This document shows, piece after piece, positions 7,883 to 15,872 of a stretch of DNA of 33,001 nt. This stretch comes from CAZEZY01 sp964516635 (GTDB taxonomy: Bacteria > Pseudomonadota > Gammaproteobacteria > Burkholderiales > Burkholderiaceae_C). The stretch spans positions 1-33,001 of the forward strand of contig CAZEZY010000009.1 of assembly GCA_964516635.1 (NCBI GenBank), given 5' to 3'. How positions within the stretch are numbered: the stretch's first letter is position 1; the number at the start of each line of letters is the position of its first letter. The notes under the pieces were generated by a model. That model worked only from the letters and a program-made list of their open reading frames with translations, had not been told where the DNA came from and ran no database searches. Made by a program: the position numbers and the translations under genes.

Positions 7883-7987
7883 GCTTGACTCCGTTGTTGT
7901 CTGGGCAGATTCGTTCGCCTGCCCTTGGAGTCGACATTATGAGGCTGGTGGCGTTGCGTTTCCTAATGTGTTTCCCTGACAAAAACC

Positions 7988-8001
7988 TGACATTTATGTC
8001 A
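7988..8001. repeat. Short perfect palindrome at the end of the diguanylate cyclase gene
   Basis: TGACATTTATGTCA is a 6-bp inverted repeat with a two-base centre. It covers the stop codon of the upstream diguanylate cyclase gene and lies about 105 bases before the acyl-CoA ligase start. It could be an operator for the ligase gene or a chance dyad; there is no U-tract to make it a terminator. Confidence 0.3.
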
Positions 8002-9028
8002 ATTCGGCCCTTGTCACCCGGTTCCGGCCTGTCTGCTTGGAGTGGTAGAGCGCTTGGTCGGTTCGAGCCACCCAGTCCTGCGCACTTTCGCCTGCCCGGT
8101 GGGAAGCGGCGCCAGCCGAGACCGTGATCTGCAACACCACATCGTAGGCATTGCGCTTGCGCAGCTTCATGGCCCGGATGGTCTGGCAGACTTTTTCGGC
8201 CATGGCGGCGGTGTCTTCCAGTGAGGTGCCCGGCATCACGATGGTGAATTCCTCACCACCGTACCGCGCGACGATGTGATCAGGGTCGGTGACCACCTTG
8301 CGCAAGACCTCGCCCATGGCCGCCAGCACCTGATCGCCGACCAGATGGCCATGCTGGTCGTTGATCTTCTTGAAATGATCGATGTCGAGCATGACCAGGC
8401 CATGGCTCCTGGTGCCACCATCGGCGGGGTGTTTGAGTATCTGCTCGAGGCGGTGGTCAAGGCCGCGCCGGTTCAGGATCTTGGTCAGGCTGTCGATGAA
8501 CACCTCTTCCCGGGCCCGGTCCAGATCGGCACGGAGTTTATCGATTTCGTTGCGACTGAGGGCGACCTGTTGCTGCAATTCGCTGGTGGCGTTCTGCATG
8601 GCCTGGCTGCGCTGCAGCGCCTGCTGCAGGCGGGTTTGCAGGGTGGCGGCGTCGTCCTGGCTCTGCAGGGAATGGTTGAGGCCCGACAATTCGGCATCAA
8701 ATGCACCGGCCTGTTCGCCGGTGCGTTGCGCCTGGCTAGCCATGTTGCTCATGACCTGCTGGAAGTCGCGGCTGATGCGGTCCATCGTCTTGTCGTCCAC
8801 GCCGGCCACATGCTCCCGGTACACGCGCTCGATGGTGGCCTGCCCGAGCCGAGGCTCGGTGGTGGTCAGCCGGTCGATCGCCTCCCGAAGACGTCCGTTG
8901 AGGCCAGCGGCATACTCGTACCAGACGGTGTAGGAAATGGGGTGGAAGGGGGCGTCGTGCTGGTTCATCAGGGCGATGACCAGACGGAACAACTCGGCAC
9001 TCTTTTCACGCGTTTCTCTGTATTCCAT
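7994..9028 (-). CDS. GGDEF-domain diguanylate cyclase
   Basis: The protein probably makes the second messenger cyclic di-GMP from two GTP. Of its 344 residues, the C-terminal 165 form a GGDEF domain with the substrate loop LDIDHFKKINDQHGH (about 214-228) and an intact active site RYGGEEF (GGEEF at 257-261). The position of the inhibitory RxxD site is occupied by DPDH (248-251), so product feedback through the canonical I-site is not expected. The N-terminal 110 residues (SYTVWYEYAAGLNGRL region) are not a domain I can name. A glutamine-rich coiled coil (about 110-175) links it to the cyclase. There is no membrane segment or signal peptide. It is divergent from the pirin gene. Confidence 0.9.
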   Translation of the reverse strand: MEYRETREKSAELFRLVIALMNQHDAPFHPISYTVWYEYAAGLNGRLREAIDRLTTTEPRLGQATIERVYREHVAGVDDKTMDRISRDFQQVMSNMASQAQRTGEQAGAFDAELSGLNHSLQSQDDAATLQTRLQQALQRSQAMQNATSELQQQVALSRNEIDKLRADLDRAREEVFIDSLTKILNRRGLDHRLEQILKHPADGGTRSHGLVMLDIDHFKKINDQHGHLVGDQVLAAMGEVLRKVVTDPDHIVARYGGEEFTIVMPGTSLEDTAAMAEKVCQTIRAMKLRKRNAYDVVLQITVSAGAASHRAGESAQDWVARTDQALYHSKQTGRNRVTRAELT

Positions 9029-9118
9029 GGGAATTCCGCTTCAGGTGTAACCCCACTGACGCATCTGGCCAGACTTTTGTATACATTGTAAATCTATCAG
9101 ACTTGCCATTCCACGACC
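9029..9118. promoter_or_regulatory. Divergent region between diguanylate cyclase and pirin genes
   Basis: Ninety bases separate the two start codons. An AT-rich patch near 9075-9100 contains the palindrome TGTATACA and, on the minus strand, TACAAT, a plausible -10 for the cyclase gene. No -35 element or known operator could be assigned with confidence. Confidence 0.3.
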
Positions 9119-9973
9119 ATGCATGAAGCGATCACCCATACCCGTACCGTCGAACGGCTGATTGCCGGACAGCCCACCTCCGATGGGGCGGGCGTGCGAC
9201 TCACCCGCGTGCTGACGCCATCACTCCAGCGGCGTCTGGACCCGTTCCTGATGCTGGATGCGTTTGGCAGTGACAACCCGGACGATTACATCGCCGGCTT
9301 TCCGGATCACCCGCATCGGGGTTTTGAAACCGTGACCTACATGATCGCAGGCCGGATGCGCCACCGCGACAGCGCGGGCAACGAGGGCCTGCTCCAGAAC
9401 GGGGGCGTGCAATGGATGACGGCAGGCAGAGGCGTCATCCATTCGGAAATCCCCCAGCAGGAAGAAGGGGTGATGGAGGGTTTTCAGCTCTGGTTGAACC
9501 TGCCGGCTCGCGACAAGATGTGTCCACCCTGGTATCAGGATTTCCAGCAGGCGGATCTGCCGGCTTTCACCACGCAGGAGGGTGTGCGGGTGACGGTGAT
9601 TGCCGGTGAGAGTCATGGTGTGCCGGGTGCGGTCAACAGGCAGGGCACCCAACCGGTCTACCTCGACATCCACCTGCCAGCCGGTGCGGCATTCGGGCAG
9701 GCATTGCCCGTCGGCCACAACGCGTTTCTGTATGTGTATCGGGGTGAAGTGACGGTGGCGGGCTCGCCAGTGCCGGTCCAGCGGATGGCGATTCTGGCGA
9801 ACGACCCGGCGGCCGACGGGGTCCTGATGCAGGCCTCGGTGGACAGCAAGGTCCTGCTGATCGCCGGCCAGCCTTTGGACGAGCCCATCGTGCAGTATGG
9901 GCCGTTCGTGATGAACGCCGAAGCCGACATTCACCAGGCGATCCGCGATTTCCGGGAGGGTCGACTGGCCTGA
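9119..9973 (+). CDS. Pirin family protein
   Basis: Pirins are bicupin proteins with an N-terminal metal site; some bacterial members have quercetin dioxygenase activity, others regulate central metabolism. The 284-residue length is typical. The N-terminal cupin carries the two-histidine motif FPDHPHRGFETVTY (about 60-75) and the second metal motif GRGVIHSEIPQ, giving the expected three His and one Glu ligands. The C-terminal cupin contains LFL-type strands and the conserved GQPLDEPIVQYGPFVMN segment. The ATG at 9119 is the first of the frame. It converges on ssb with 11 bases between stops. The substrate cannot be predicted. Confidence 0.92.
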   Translation: MHEAITHTRTVERLIAGQPTSDGAGVRLTRVLTPSLQRRLDPFLMLDAFGSDNPDDYIAGFPDHPHRGFETVTYMIAGRMRHRDSAGNEGLLQNGGVQWMTAGRGVIHSEIPQQEEGVMEGFQLWLNLPARDKMCPPWYQDFQQADLPAFTTQEGVRVTVIAGESHGVPGAVNRQGTQPVYLDIHLPAGAAFGQALPVGHNAFLYVYRGEVTVAGSPVPVQRMAILANDPAADGVLMQASVDSKVLLIAGQPLDEPIVQYGPFVMNAEADIHQAIRDFREGRLA

Positions 9974-9984
9974 GTGGGACAGGC

Positions 9985-10482
9985 TTAGAAGGGGATGTCG
10001 TCGTCCATGTCGTCGAAACCGGTGGACGCTGGCGCCGGCTTGCTGGCCGGTGCGGGGCGGCCGGCAGACGGGGCAGTGCGGGCAGCGGGCGCAGCCGCGC
10101 GGGGCGCATGCGCCCCGCCTTCGTCCATCGAGGGGCTGCCCATGCCTTCACGACCGCCCAGCAACTGCAGCTCGGTGGCGATGATGTCGACCGTGTTTTT
10201 CTCGACGCCGGACTGGTCGGTGTACTTGCCGTACTTGAGGCGGCCTTCCACATAGATCGGACGGCCCTTCTTCACGTATTCCCCGGCAATTTCGGCCAAT
10301 CGATCGTAAAAGGTCACCCGGTGCCACTGGGTGTCCTCCACCGTTTCGCCACTGTTGCGGTCTTTGCGCCGGCTGGTGGTGGCCACACTGACATTGGCCA
10401 CGGCCTGACCCGAGGGCAGATAGCGGATTTCGGGATCGCGGCCGCAATTGCCGACCAGAATGACTTTGTTGACGGATGCCAT
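9985..10482 (-). CDS. ssb: Single-stranded DNA-binding protein
   Basis: SSB coats single-stranded DNA and recruits replication and repair enzymes. The 165-residue protein begins MASVNKVILVGNCGRDPEIR and has an OB fold over roughly residues 1-110 (WHRVTFYDRLAEIAGEYVKKG, YVEGRL). A linker rich in Ala, Pro and Ser leads to the acidic tip DDMDDDIPF that binds partner proteins. The ATG at 10482 matches the universal family start; longer in-frame extensions run through the divergent clcA region and are not plausible. In many betaproteobacteria ssb follows an MFS gene directly; here a ClC gene on the opposite strand lies between them. No LexA box was found upstream. Confidence 0.96.
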   Translation of the reverse strand: MASVNKVILVGNCGRDPEIRYLPSGQAVANVSVATTSRRKDRNSGETVEDTQWHRVTFYDRLAEIAGEYVKKGRPIYVEGRLKYGKYTDQSGVEKNTVDIIATELQLLGGREGMGSPSMDEGGAHAPRAAAPAARTAPSAGRPAPASKPAPASTGFDDMDDDIPF

Positions 10483-10554
10483 GGCGGGGAATTCCTCTCT
10501 AGCGTGGTGTGAATCAGACAGCCATTGTGCAGCATTCGCTTTTACACTGCGAAG

Positions 10555-11949
10555 ATGCCTAGGCAAGAGCAGCCGGATTTTCTGCAGAACCTGCGACACG
10601 AGGTGGTCAACGGGCGTCACTGGCTGGATCGCGCCATCGTGATCGGGTTTGCTGTGCTGGCGGGTCTGGCGGTGGTGGGTTTCACCTTGCTCTACGACGC
10701 CGCGTTCGAGCGGTTCCAGGCCTTGCAATCGGGGTCTGGTTGGGTCACCCTGATCTGGACCCCTGCCATCACGGCCCTGGTGGTCTGGGCGCTGCAGGCC
10801 ACGGCGCCAGGTGCCACCGGTTCCGGGGTGCCTCAGGTGATGGCCGCGCTGGAGCCTGTTGTGCCGCGGGCCGAGCGGGGCCGGTTTGTCTCGATCAGGC
10901 TGTCGGTGGCGAAGGTGCTGGGGGTGTCCGGTGGGGTGCTGGCCGGCTTGTCGATCGGCCGACAGGGGCCTTCCGTCCAGGTGGCGGCCGGGGTGATGCA
11001 CCATGCCCGCCGCTACCTGTCACCCAAAACCGCCATCACGGACCGGGAACTGCTGGTGGCCGGTGGGGCGGCTGGCATTGCGGCGGCCTTCAACACCCCG
11101 CTGGGGGGGATCGTGTTCGCCATCGAGGAACTGTCGAGGCGGCTGGAACAGCGCAGCAGTGGCCTGATGCTGGCCGCCATCGTGGTGTCAGGGCTGGTGT
11201 CGGTGTCGGTGTTTGGCAACCTGTCGTACTTCGGGCGGGTCACCATCGAGGTGGTTTCATGGGCCGAGCTGTTCTGGCCGGGCCTGCTGATCGCCCTGGT
11301 CTGCGGACTCATGGGGGGCTTGCTGTCGCGCCTGCTGCTGGTCTCGTTCACCGGGCTGCCCGACCGTTTCTGCGCCTATCGCCGTGTCCATCCGGTGCGG
11401 TTTGCCGCCTGGTGCGGCTTGGGCGTGGCGGTGCTGGGTCTGGTCTCGGGCGGGGTGATCAACGGTGGAGGGCACCACCATGCCCAGGATCTGCTGTCGA
11501 TGACGTCGGTCGAGCAGCACACCCCATTCCTGTTTTCGGGACTGAAGTTCATTGCGTCGTGGTGGTCGGCCTGGTCCGGGGTTCCTGGGGGCATCTTCGG
11601 GCCCAGTCTGTCGCTGGGGGCGGGTGTCGGCGCCGACGTCGCCTGGCTGACGGATTCGCGTCAGGTGCAGGCCCTGATCGCCATCGGCATGGCCGGATTT
11701 CTCGCGGCCGTCACGCAGACGCCGATCACGGCCATGATCATCGTGATGGAGATGACCGACGGTCACAGCATGGTGCTGAGTCTGATGGGTTGCGCCCTGC
11801 TGTCGAGTCTGGTGTCGCGCATGATCAGCCGGCCGCTCTACACGACCATGGCCGAACTCATGCTGGAGAAGGTGTTGCGACCGTCGCCGGCGCCCGCATC
11901 GACCATGCCGCCACCAGCCACACCAGAATCAGGGCCGAACAGGCCATGA
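10555..11949 (+). CDS. ClC-family chloride channel/transporter with altered gate residue
   Basis: ClC proteins are dimeric membrane proteins that carry chloride, either as channels or as Cl-/H+ exchangers. The 464-residue protein has about ten hydrophobic helices and the selectivity motifs GSGVPQV (about 89-95), GRQGPSVQ (135-142), AAFNTPLGGIVFAIEEL (177-193) and PGGIFGPSLSLG. In most family members the second motif is GREGP, whose glutamate is the external gate; here it is Gln137 (codon 10963-10965). The inner-glutamate region (Glu191-Glu192) is kept. No CBS domains follow. The ATG at 10555 was preferred to a TTG at 10525; neither has a clear ribosome site. The 3' end overlaps the convergent MFS gene by 92 bases. 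Confidence 0.88.
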   Translation: MPRQEQPDFLQNLRHEVVNGRHWLDRAIVIGFAVLAGLAVVGFTLLYDAAFERFQALQSGSGWVTLIWTPAITALVVWALQATAPGATGSGVPQVMAALEPVVPRAERGRFVSIRLSVAKVLGVSGGVLAGLSIGRQGPSVQVAAGVMHHARRYLSPKTAITDRELLVAGGAAGIAAAFNTPLGGIVFAIEELSRRLEQRSSGLMLAAIVVSGLVSVSVFGNLSYFGRVTIEVVSWAELFWPGLLIALVCGLMGGLLSRLLLVSFTGLPDRFCAYRRVHPVRFAAWCGLGVAVLGLVSGGVINGGGHHHAQDLLSMTSVEQHTPFLFSGLKFIASWWSAWSGVPGGIFGPSLSLGAGVGADVAWLTDSRQVQALIAIGMAGFLAAVTQTPITAMIIVMEMTDGHSMVLSLMGCALLSSLVSRMISRPLYTTMAELMLEKVLRPSPAPASTMPPPATPESGPNRP

Positions 11950-13048
11950 AAAGACCTTCGGCCCCGGCACGCGAGACGATCCAGCCACCGGCTGCACCCC
12001 CGACGAAAAAGCCGATCGACTGGGAGGTGTTGTAGACCCCCAGGGCGGCCCCTCGCGCATCGGGAGGGGCCAGCCGAGAGGCCAGGCTGGGCTGGCTGGC
12101 TTCGAGGGTGTTGAAGCCCAGAAAAAAGAGGAACAGGGCGATGGCCAGCGTGGTGAGCGACGGCACCGAAGACAGCGTGCTCCACCAGAACACGCCCTGC
12201 ACCAGCAGCAGCAAGGCAATCGAGATCAGGAAGACCGCCCGGAGATAGCCCAGGCGTTCCAGTCGGAACAGCACCCCACCCATGACCAGGAAAGAGCCCA
12301 CCAGCGCCGTCAGGTAGATTTTCCAGTGGCCCGCCTGCTCCAGCCCGGCCTTGACCAGCAGCGCGGGGACGGCCACCCACATGGCGAGTTGCACGGCATG
12401 GAGCACGAACACGCCGAAATTGAGCCGGGCCAGACCGGCGTCGGCCAGCACGATGGCCAGGCCTTTGCGACCCGGATCCCGTGATTCGGTGGGTTCCGGT
12501 GGGACGACCCAGGCCACCACGGCCATGCCCGTCAGGGCGAGACCACAGGTGATGGCAAACAGGCCGCTCAGGCCGATCTGGGCCGACAGGATGGGCGCCA
12601 GCACCAGCGACAGGGCGAACATGAGCGCGATGCTCACGCCCACCAGTGCCATGGCCTTGGTGCGCACTTCATCGCGTGTGCTGTCGGCAATGAAGGCGGT
12701 CACGGCCGCGGAAATCGCCCCCGCTCCCTGCAGGGCCCGGCCGGCCGTGAGCCATTCGAGTGTCGGTGCCCAGGCGGCCAGCAGGCTGCCCAGGGCAAAG
12801 AGCGCCAGTCCGCCCTGAATCACCCGTTTGCGACCCCATCGGTCCGAAGCCATGCCCAGCGGGATCTGCAGCAACGCCTGGGTCAGGCCGTACACGCCCA
12901 TGGCCAGGCCGACCAGCGCCGGATTGTCACCGCCCGGGTAGCGAGCCGCTTCCAGAGCGAAGACCGGGAGGACCAGGAACAGCCCGAGCATGCGCAAGGC
13001 AAAAATGGCAGCCAGCGACAGGCTGGTCCGGCGCTCGGCCGGTGTCAT
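11858..13048 (-). CDS. MFS transporter (YajR-like, drug/metabolite efflux type)
   Basis: This is a twelve-helix major facilitator transporter. The 396-residue form starting at the ATG at 13048 (MTPAERRTSLSLAAIFALRM) begins just before the first helix. The signature loop between helices 2 and 3 reads GMASDRWGRKRVIQGG. LQGAGAISAAVTAFIAD follows in helices 4-5, a pattern seen in YajR and related efflux proteins, but the C-terminal cytosolic domain of YajR is absent. A TTG at 13084 would add 12 residues; neither start has a convincing ribosome site. The last 92 bases overlap the end of the convergent ClC gene. The substrate is unknown. Confidence 0.87.
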   Translation of the reverse strand: MTPAERRTSLSLAAIFALRMLGLFLVLPVFALEAARYPGGDNPALVGLAMGVYGLTQALLQIPLGMASDRWGRKRVIQGGLALFALGSLLAAWAPTLEWLTAGRALQGAGAISAAVTAFIADSTRDEVRTKAMALVGVSIALMFALSLVLAPILSAQIGLSGLFAITCGLALTGMAVVAWVVPPEPTESRDPGRKGLAIVLADAGLARLNFGVFVLHAVQLAMWVAVPALLVKAGLEQAGHWKIYLTALVGSFLVMGGVLFRLERLGYLRAVFLISIALLLLVQGVFWWSTLSSVPSLTTLAIALFLFFLGFNTLEASQPSLASRLAPPDARGAALGVYNTSQSIGFFVGGAAGGWIVSRAGAEGLFMACSALILVWLVAAWSMRAPATVATPSPA

Positions 13049-13095
13049 GCGATGGGGGCGGGACGACGGATGGGAGGCGGTCAAGGAGGGGCAGT

Positions 13096-13114
13096 GGGGT
13101 CGAAACAGGACCCC
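13096..13114. repeat. Hairpin between chemoreceptor and MFS genes
   Basis: GGGGTC (13096-13101) and GACCCC (13109-13114) can pair around a seven-base loop. It lies in the 86-base gap between the chemoreceptor stop and the MFS start. No T-run follows on either strand, so it is not a standard intrinsic terminator; it may attenuate read-through or protect an RNA end. Confidence 0.35.
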
Positions 13115-13134
13115 GTATTGTCGCTAAACTGGGC

Positions 13135-14685
13135 TCAGGCGGATTTGAGGGCGCTGCGATAAGCCCCGCAGCCGATCAGCAACTGGTCGTTGAGGGGCAT
13201 CACGAACGACGACTTGGCCCGGATGGTGCCGGTCTGGAGGTTGATGATGTTGTATTCGACCCAGCCGCCACCCTGATCGGCGCACTGCCAGGCATCGTGC
13301 AGCAACTGATCGGCATCGAGCCCGGGTGCGTCATGCAGGCGCGAGCGGGCGCGATGGCGGTCCATGCCCATCACGTGATAGATGCCTTCGCGGTCAAACA
13401 CGAAGATGTAGAGGTCGCGATCAACAAAGCCCAGGGTCTTGTCATGGAAATCTTCGCAGGCACGCGAATAGCCCACCTGGGCGATGTGCTGCACCGCCTT
13501 CTGGACCAGCTGATAGGCTTGATCGGCCGTGCCCTGACGCAACCGGATGTGCCGCACCGCCGAGTCGAGTTCGTCGGTGCGCTCCATGAGCCGCAGAGCG
13601 CGGTGGGAGGTGCGCTCCACCATGGAGGAATTCAGGTTGGTCACGGAATCCAGGTCGCCCACGGCCTGTACCACTTCTGAAAGCGCGGTGCTTTGCTGGC
13701 TGCTCGCCTGGGCGATCCCGCCGATGCGGTTGGAGATGTCACGGATGCCCTGAACCAGCGTGTCCATGGCCTGGTTGACCGAATGGATTTCCTGAACGGA
13801 TGTCTGGACGCGGCCGGTGGATTCGGCAATGAGTGCGCGCACCTCGCTGGCCGCTGCCTGGCTGCGCTGGGCCAGGTTGCGAACTTCGGAGGCCACCACG
13901 GCAAATCCTCGCCCCTGCTCGCCGGCCCGCGCCGCCTCGACGGCGGCGTTCAGTGCCAGGATGTTGGTCTGGAAGGCAATGCTGTCGATCGTGCCGATGA
14001 TCTCGTTCATGCGCTTCGAGGTGCTCTGCAGGGTGCTCATGCCTCCCATCGTGTCCTGCATGAGTGAACTGGCGTGCTCGGTTTCGCGATGCAACTGTCC
14101 GGTGACCTGGCTGACCTGGACGGCCGATTCGGCGTTGGTGGAGACGATGTCGGCCACATGGCGCACGTTGGCCGTGGTCTGCTCCAGACTGGCCGCCTGG
14201 GACTGGGTGCGATCGGACAGGGATTGACTGTCCTCCACCAGTTCCCGGCCCACGTGTTCGAGAACGGCTGCCGCGCTTCTGACGTCGGCCACCAGTTCCG
14301 ACAGGCTGGTGAGCATGGTCTGGAACTTCCGGCCGATGTCGGCGATTTCGTCCGAGCCGGGTATCACGCTGTCGGCGGTGAGATCGCCTTCGGTGGCGCG
14401 GTCCATCACCCCGGTCAGCAGGCGCAGCCCCGACTGGGTGGCCTGATAGAAGCTGGCCATCAGGTAGATCAGCAACAGCAGCACCAGCACGGTGCCCGCT
14501 GCCAGGGTCATCAGGACCGCTTCCCCGATGGCCTGGCCACCGCCGAGGCTTTGCAGCAGCAGCCAGCCCGAGCCGATGACGGGCAGCAGCATGAGAACCG
14601 TGAGCAGCAGCAGCCTGGTTCCCATGCGCAGGCGCCGCATCAGGAGGACCCCGGGGCGCATCAGGGCGGAGGTGTCGTCTTTCAT
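13135..14685 (-). CDS. Methyl-accepting chemotaxis protein with C-terminal Cache domain
   Basis: This is a chemoreceptor that would feed CheA/CheW and the flagellar motor. Of 516 residues, two membrane helices lie near 24-46 and 54-80 with only a handful of residues between them, so there is no periplasmic sensor. A HAMP-like linker and a methyl-accepting signalling domain follow, with the hairpin tip AFQTNILALNAAVEAARAGE and GRGFAVVASEVRNLAQRS. After the signalling domain comes a region from about 375 to 510 with YIFVFDREGIYHVMG, GGGWVEYNIIN and AKSSFVMPL, matching a single Cache domain (sCache_2 type). Its start codon overlaps the rpe stop as ATGA, implying translational coupling. Confidence 0.88.
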   Translation of the reverse strand: MKDDTSALMRPGVLLMRRLRMGTRLLLLTVLMLLPVIGSGWLLLQSLGGGQAIGEAVLMTLAAGTVLVLLLLIYLMASFYQATQSGLRLLTGVMDRATEGDLTADSVIPGSDEIADIGRKFQTMLTSLSELVADVRSAAAVLEHVGRELVEDSQSLSDRTQSQAASLEQTTANVRHVADIVSTNAESAVQVSQVTGQLHRETEHASSLMQDTMGGMSTLQSTSKRMNEIIGTIDSIAFQTNILALNAAVEAARAGEQGRGFAVVASEVRNLAQRSQAAASEVRALIAESTGRVQTSVQEIHSVNQAMDTLVQGIRDISNRIGGIAQASSQQSTALSEVVQAVGDLDSVTNLNSSMVERTSHRALRLMERTDELDSAVRHIRLRQGTADQAYQLVQKAVQHIAQVGYSRACEDFHDKTLGFVDRDLYIFVFDREGIYHVMGMDRHRARSRLHDAPGLDADQLLHDAWQCADQGGGWVEYNIINLQTGTIRAKSSFVMPLNDQLLIGCGAYRSALKSA

Positions 14686-15368
14686 AGGCCGGGTGCCAGT
14701 TCGGCACGCATGTCGTTGATGACCTGATGGTAGTCGGGCTTGCCAAAAATCGCACTGCCCGCGACAAAGGTGTCCGCTCCCGCGTCGGCCACCCGCCGGA
14801 TGTTGTCGATCTTGATGCCGCCATCCACCTCGAGACGGATGTCCTTGCCGGAGGCATCAATCCGTTTGCGGGCGGCCTCGATCTTGCGCAGCGCCGAATC
14901 GATGAAACCCTGACCACCGAAACCCGGGTTGACACTCATGATGAGGATCAGGTCGATGTCGTCGATCACCCAGTCCAGAACATCCAGCGGCTGGGCCGGG
15001 TTGAAGGTGAGGCCTGCTTGGGCCCCTTTGGCCTTGATGGCCTGGATGCTGCGGTGCACGTGGGGGGAGGCGTCGGGGTGAAAACTGACCAGGTCGGCGC
15101 CCGCATCGATGAAGGCGCCTGCCAGGGCATCCACCGGCTGGACCATGAGGTGCACATCGATCGGTACGGGCGTGCCACTGGCGGTTCGGGCATGTGGTCG
15201 GAGTGCCTGGCAGACCATCGGGCCAAAGGTGAGGTTGGGCACGTAGTGGTTGTCCATCACGTCGAAATGGATCCAGTCGGCCCCGGCATCGATGACGTGG
15301 CGGACTTCCTCGCCCAGTCGGGCGAAATCGGCAGACAGGATGGAGGGCGCGATGCGATAGGCGGACAT
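14682..15368 (-). CDS. rpe: Ribulose-phosphate 3-epimerase
   Basis: Rpe interconverts ribulose-5-phosphate and xylulose-5-phosphate in the pentose phosphate pathway and, where present, the Calvin cycle. The 228-residue TIM-barrel protein has the family motifs IAPSILSADFARLGEE, WIHFDVMDNHYVPNLTFGP, DVHLM, MSVNPGFGGQGF and LEVDGGIK. The expected metal ligands are His34, Asp36, His73 and Asp182, the two aspartates also being the acid-base pair. The start is an ATG at 15368. It is divergent from apaG, a pairing common in betaproteobacteria, and its stop overlaps the start of the chemoreceptor gene by four bases. Confidence 0.96.
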   Translation of the reverse strand: MSAYRIAPSILSADFARLGEEVRHVIDAGADWIHFDVMDNHYVPNLTFGPMVCQALRPHARTASGTPVPIDVHLMVQPVDALAGAFIDAGADLVSFHPDASPHVHRSIQAIKAKGAQAGLTFNPAQPLDVLDWVIDDIDLILIMSVNPGFGGQGFIDSALRKIEAARKRIDASGKDIRLEVDGGIKIDNIRRVADAGADTFVAGSAIFGKPDYHQVINDMRAELAPGL

Positions 15369-15482
15369 GTGGGCAGTCGGTTGGGCAATGTGCAGAATGT
15401 AAACGTGATTCTGTCATTTTGGGAGTGGTGAATCCATACTGCACCGCACATGTCTGATCGAAGCTGGTTCACAATCAGGTGC

Positions 15483-15872
15483 ATGTCCACGTATCAATGC
15501 CATTGCGACGCATCGCCCCAGTTCCTGCCGGAGCAGTCAGACCCGGGGGGGGCGCTGTATGTGTTTGCCTACACCATCACCATCCGCAACACCGGTGATG
15601 TCGCGGCCCAGCTGGTGTCGCGCCACTGGGAGATCGAGGATGCCCATGGCCACACGCAGGTGGTCGATGGCCTGGGTGTGGTGGGGCAGCAGCCGCTGCT
15701 TCAGCCGGGTCAGGCTTTTCAATACACCAGCAGCGCCCCGATCAGAACACCGGTCGGACTGATGAGCGGTCATTATTTTTTCGTGGCGGTGGACGGTCAC
15801 CGGTTTGAAGTCCCGGTGCCGGCCTTCGTCCTCAAGGCGGGTGATGCCGCTGGCGGTCGTTCCTTGCACTGA
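15483..15872 (+). CDS. apaG: ApaG (DUF525) protein
   Basis: ApaG is a small single-domain protein with an immunoglobulin-like fold. Its biochemical role is unsettled, though in enterobacteria it is linked to magnesium/cobalt resistance and nucleotide (Ap4A) metabolism. The 129-residue protein shows YVFAYTITIRNTGDVAAQLVS, SRHWEIEDAHG, VVGQQPLLQPGQAFQYTS and GHYFFV, the core ApaG signature with the conserved glycine-rich turn. The ATG at 15483 gives the family length; a start at 15450 adds 11 unconserved residues. Its stop overlaps the next start by one base, making it the first gene of the long plus-strand run to 24422. Confidence 0.93.
   Translation: MSTYQCHCDASPQFLPEQSDPGGALYVFAYTITIRNTGDVAAQLVSRHWEIEDAHGHTQVVDGLGVVGQQPLLQPGQAFQYTSSAPIRTPVGLMSGHYFFVAVDGHRFEVPVPAFVLKAGDAAGGRSLH

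Noticed and set aside
10483..10554. Possible LexA box upstream of ssb (CTGTCTGATTCACAC on the minus strand)
   Set aside because: The right half does not match CTG-N10-CAG, so there is no support for SOS control.
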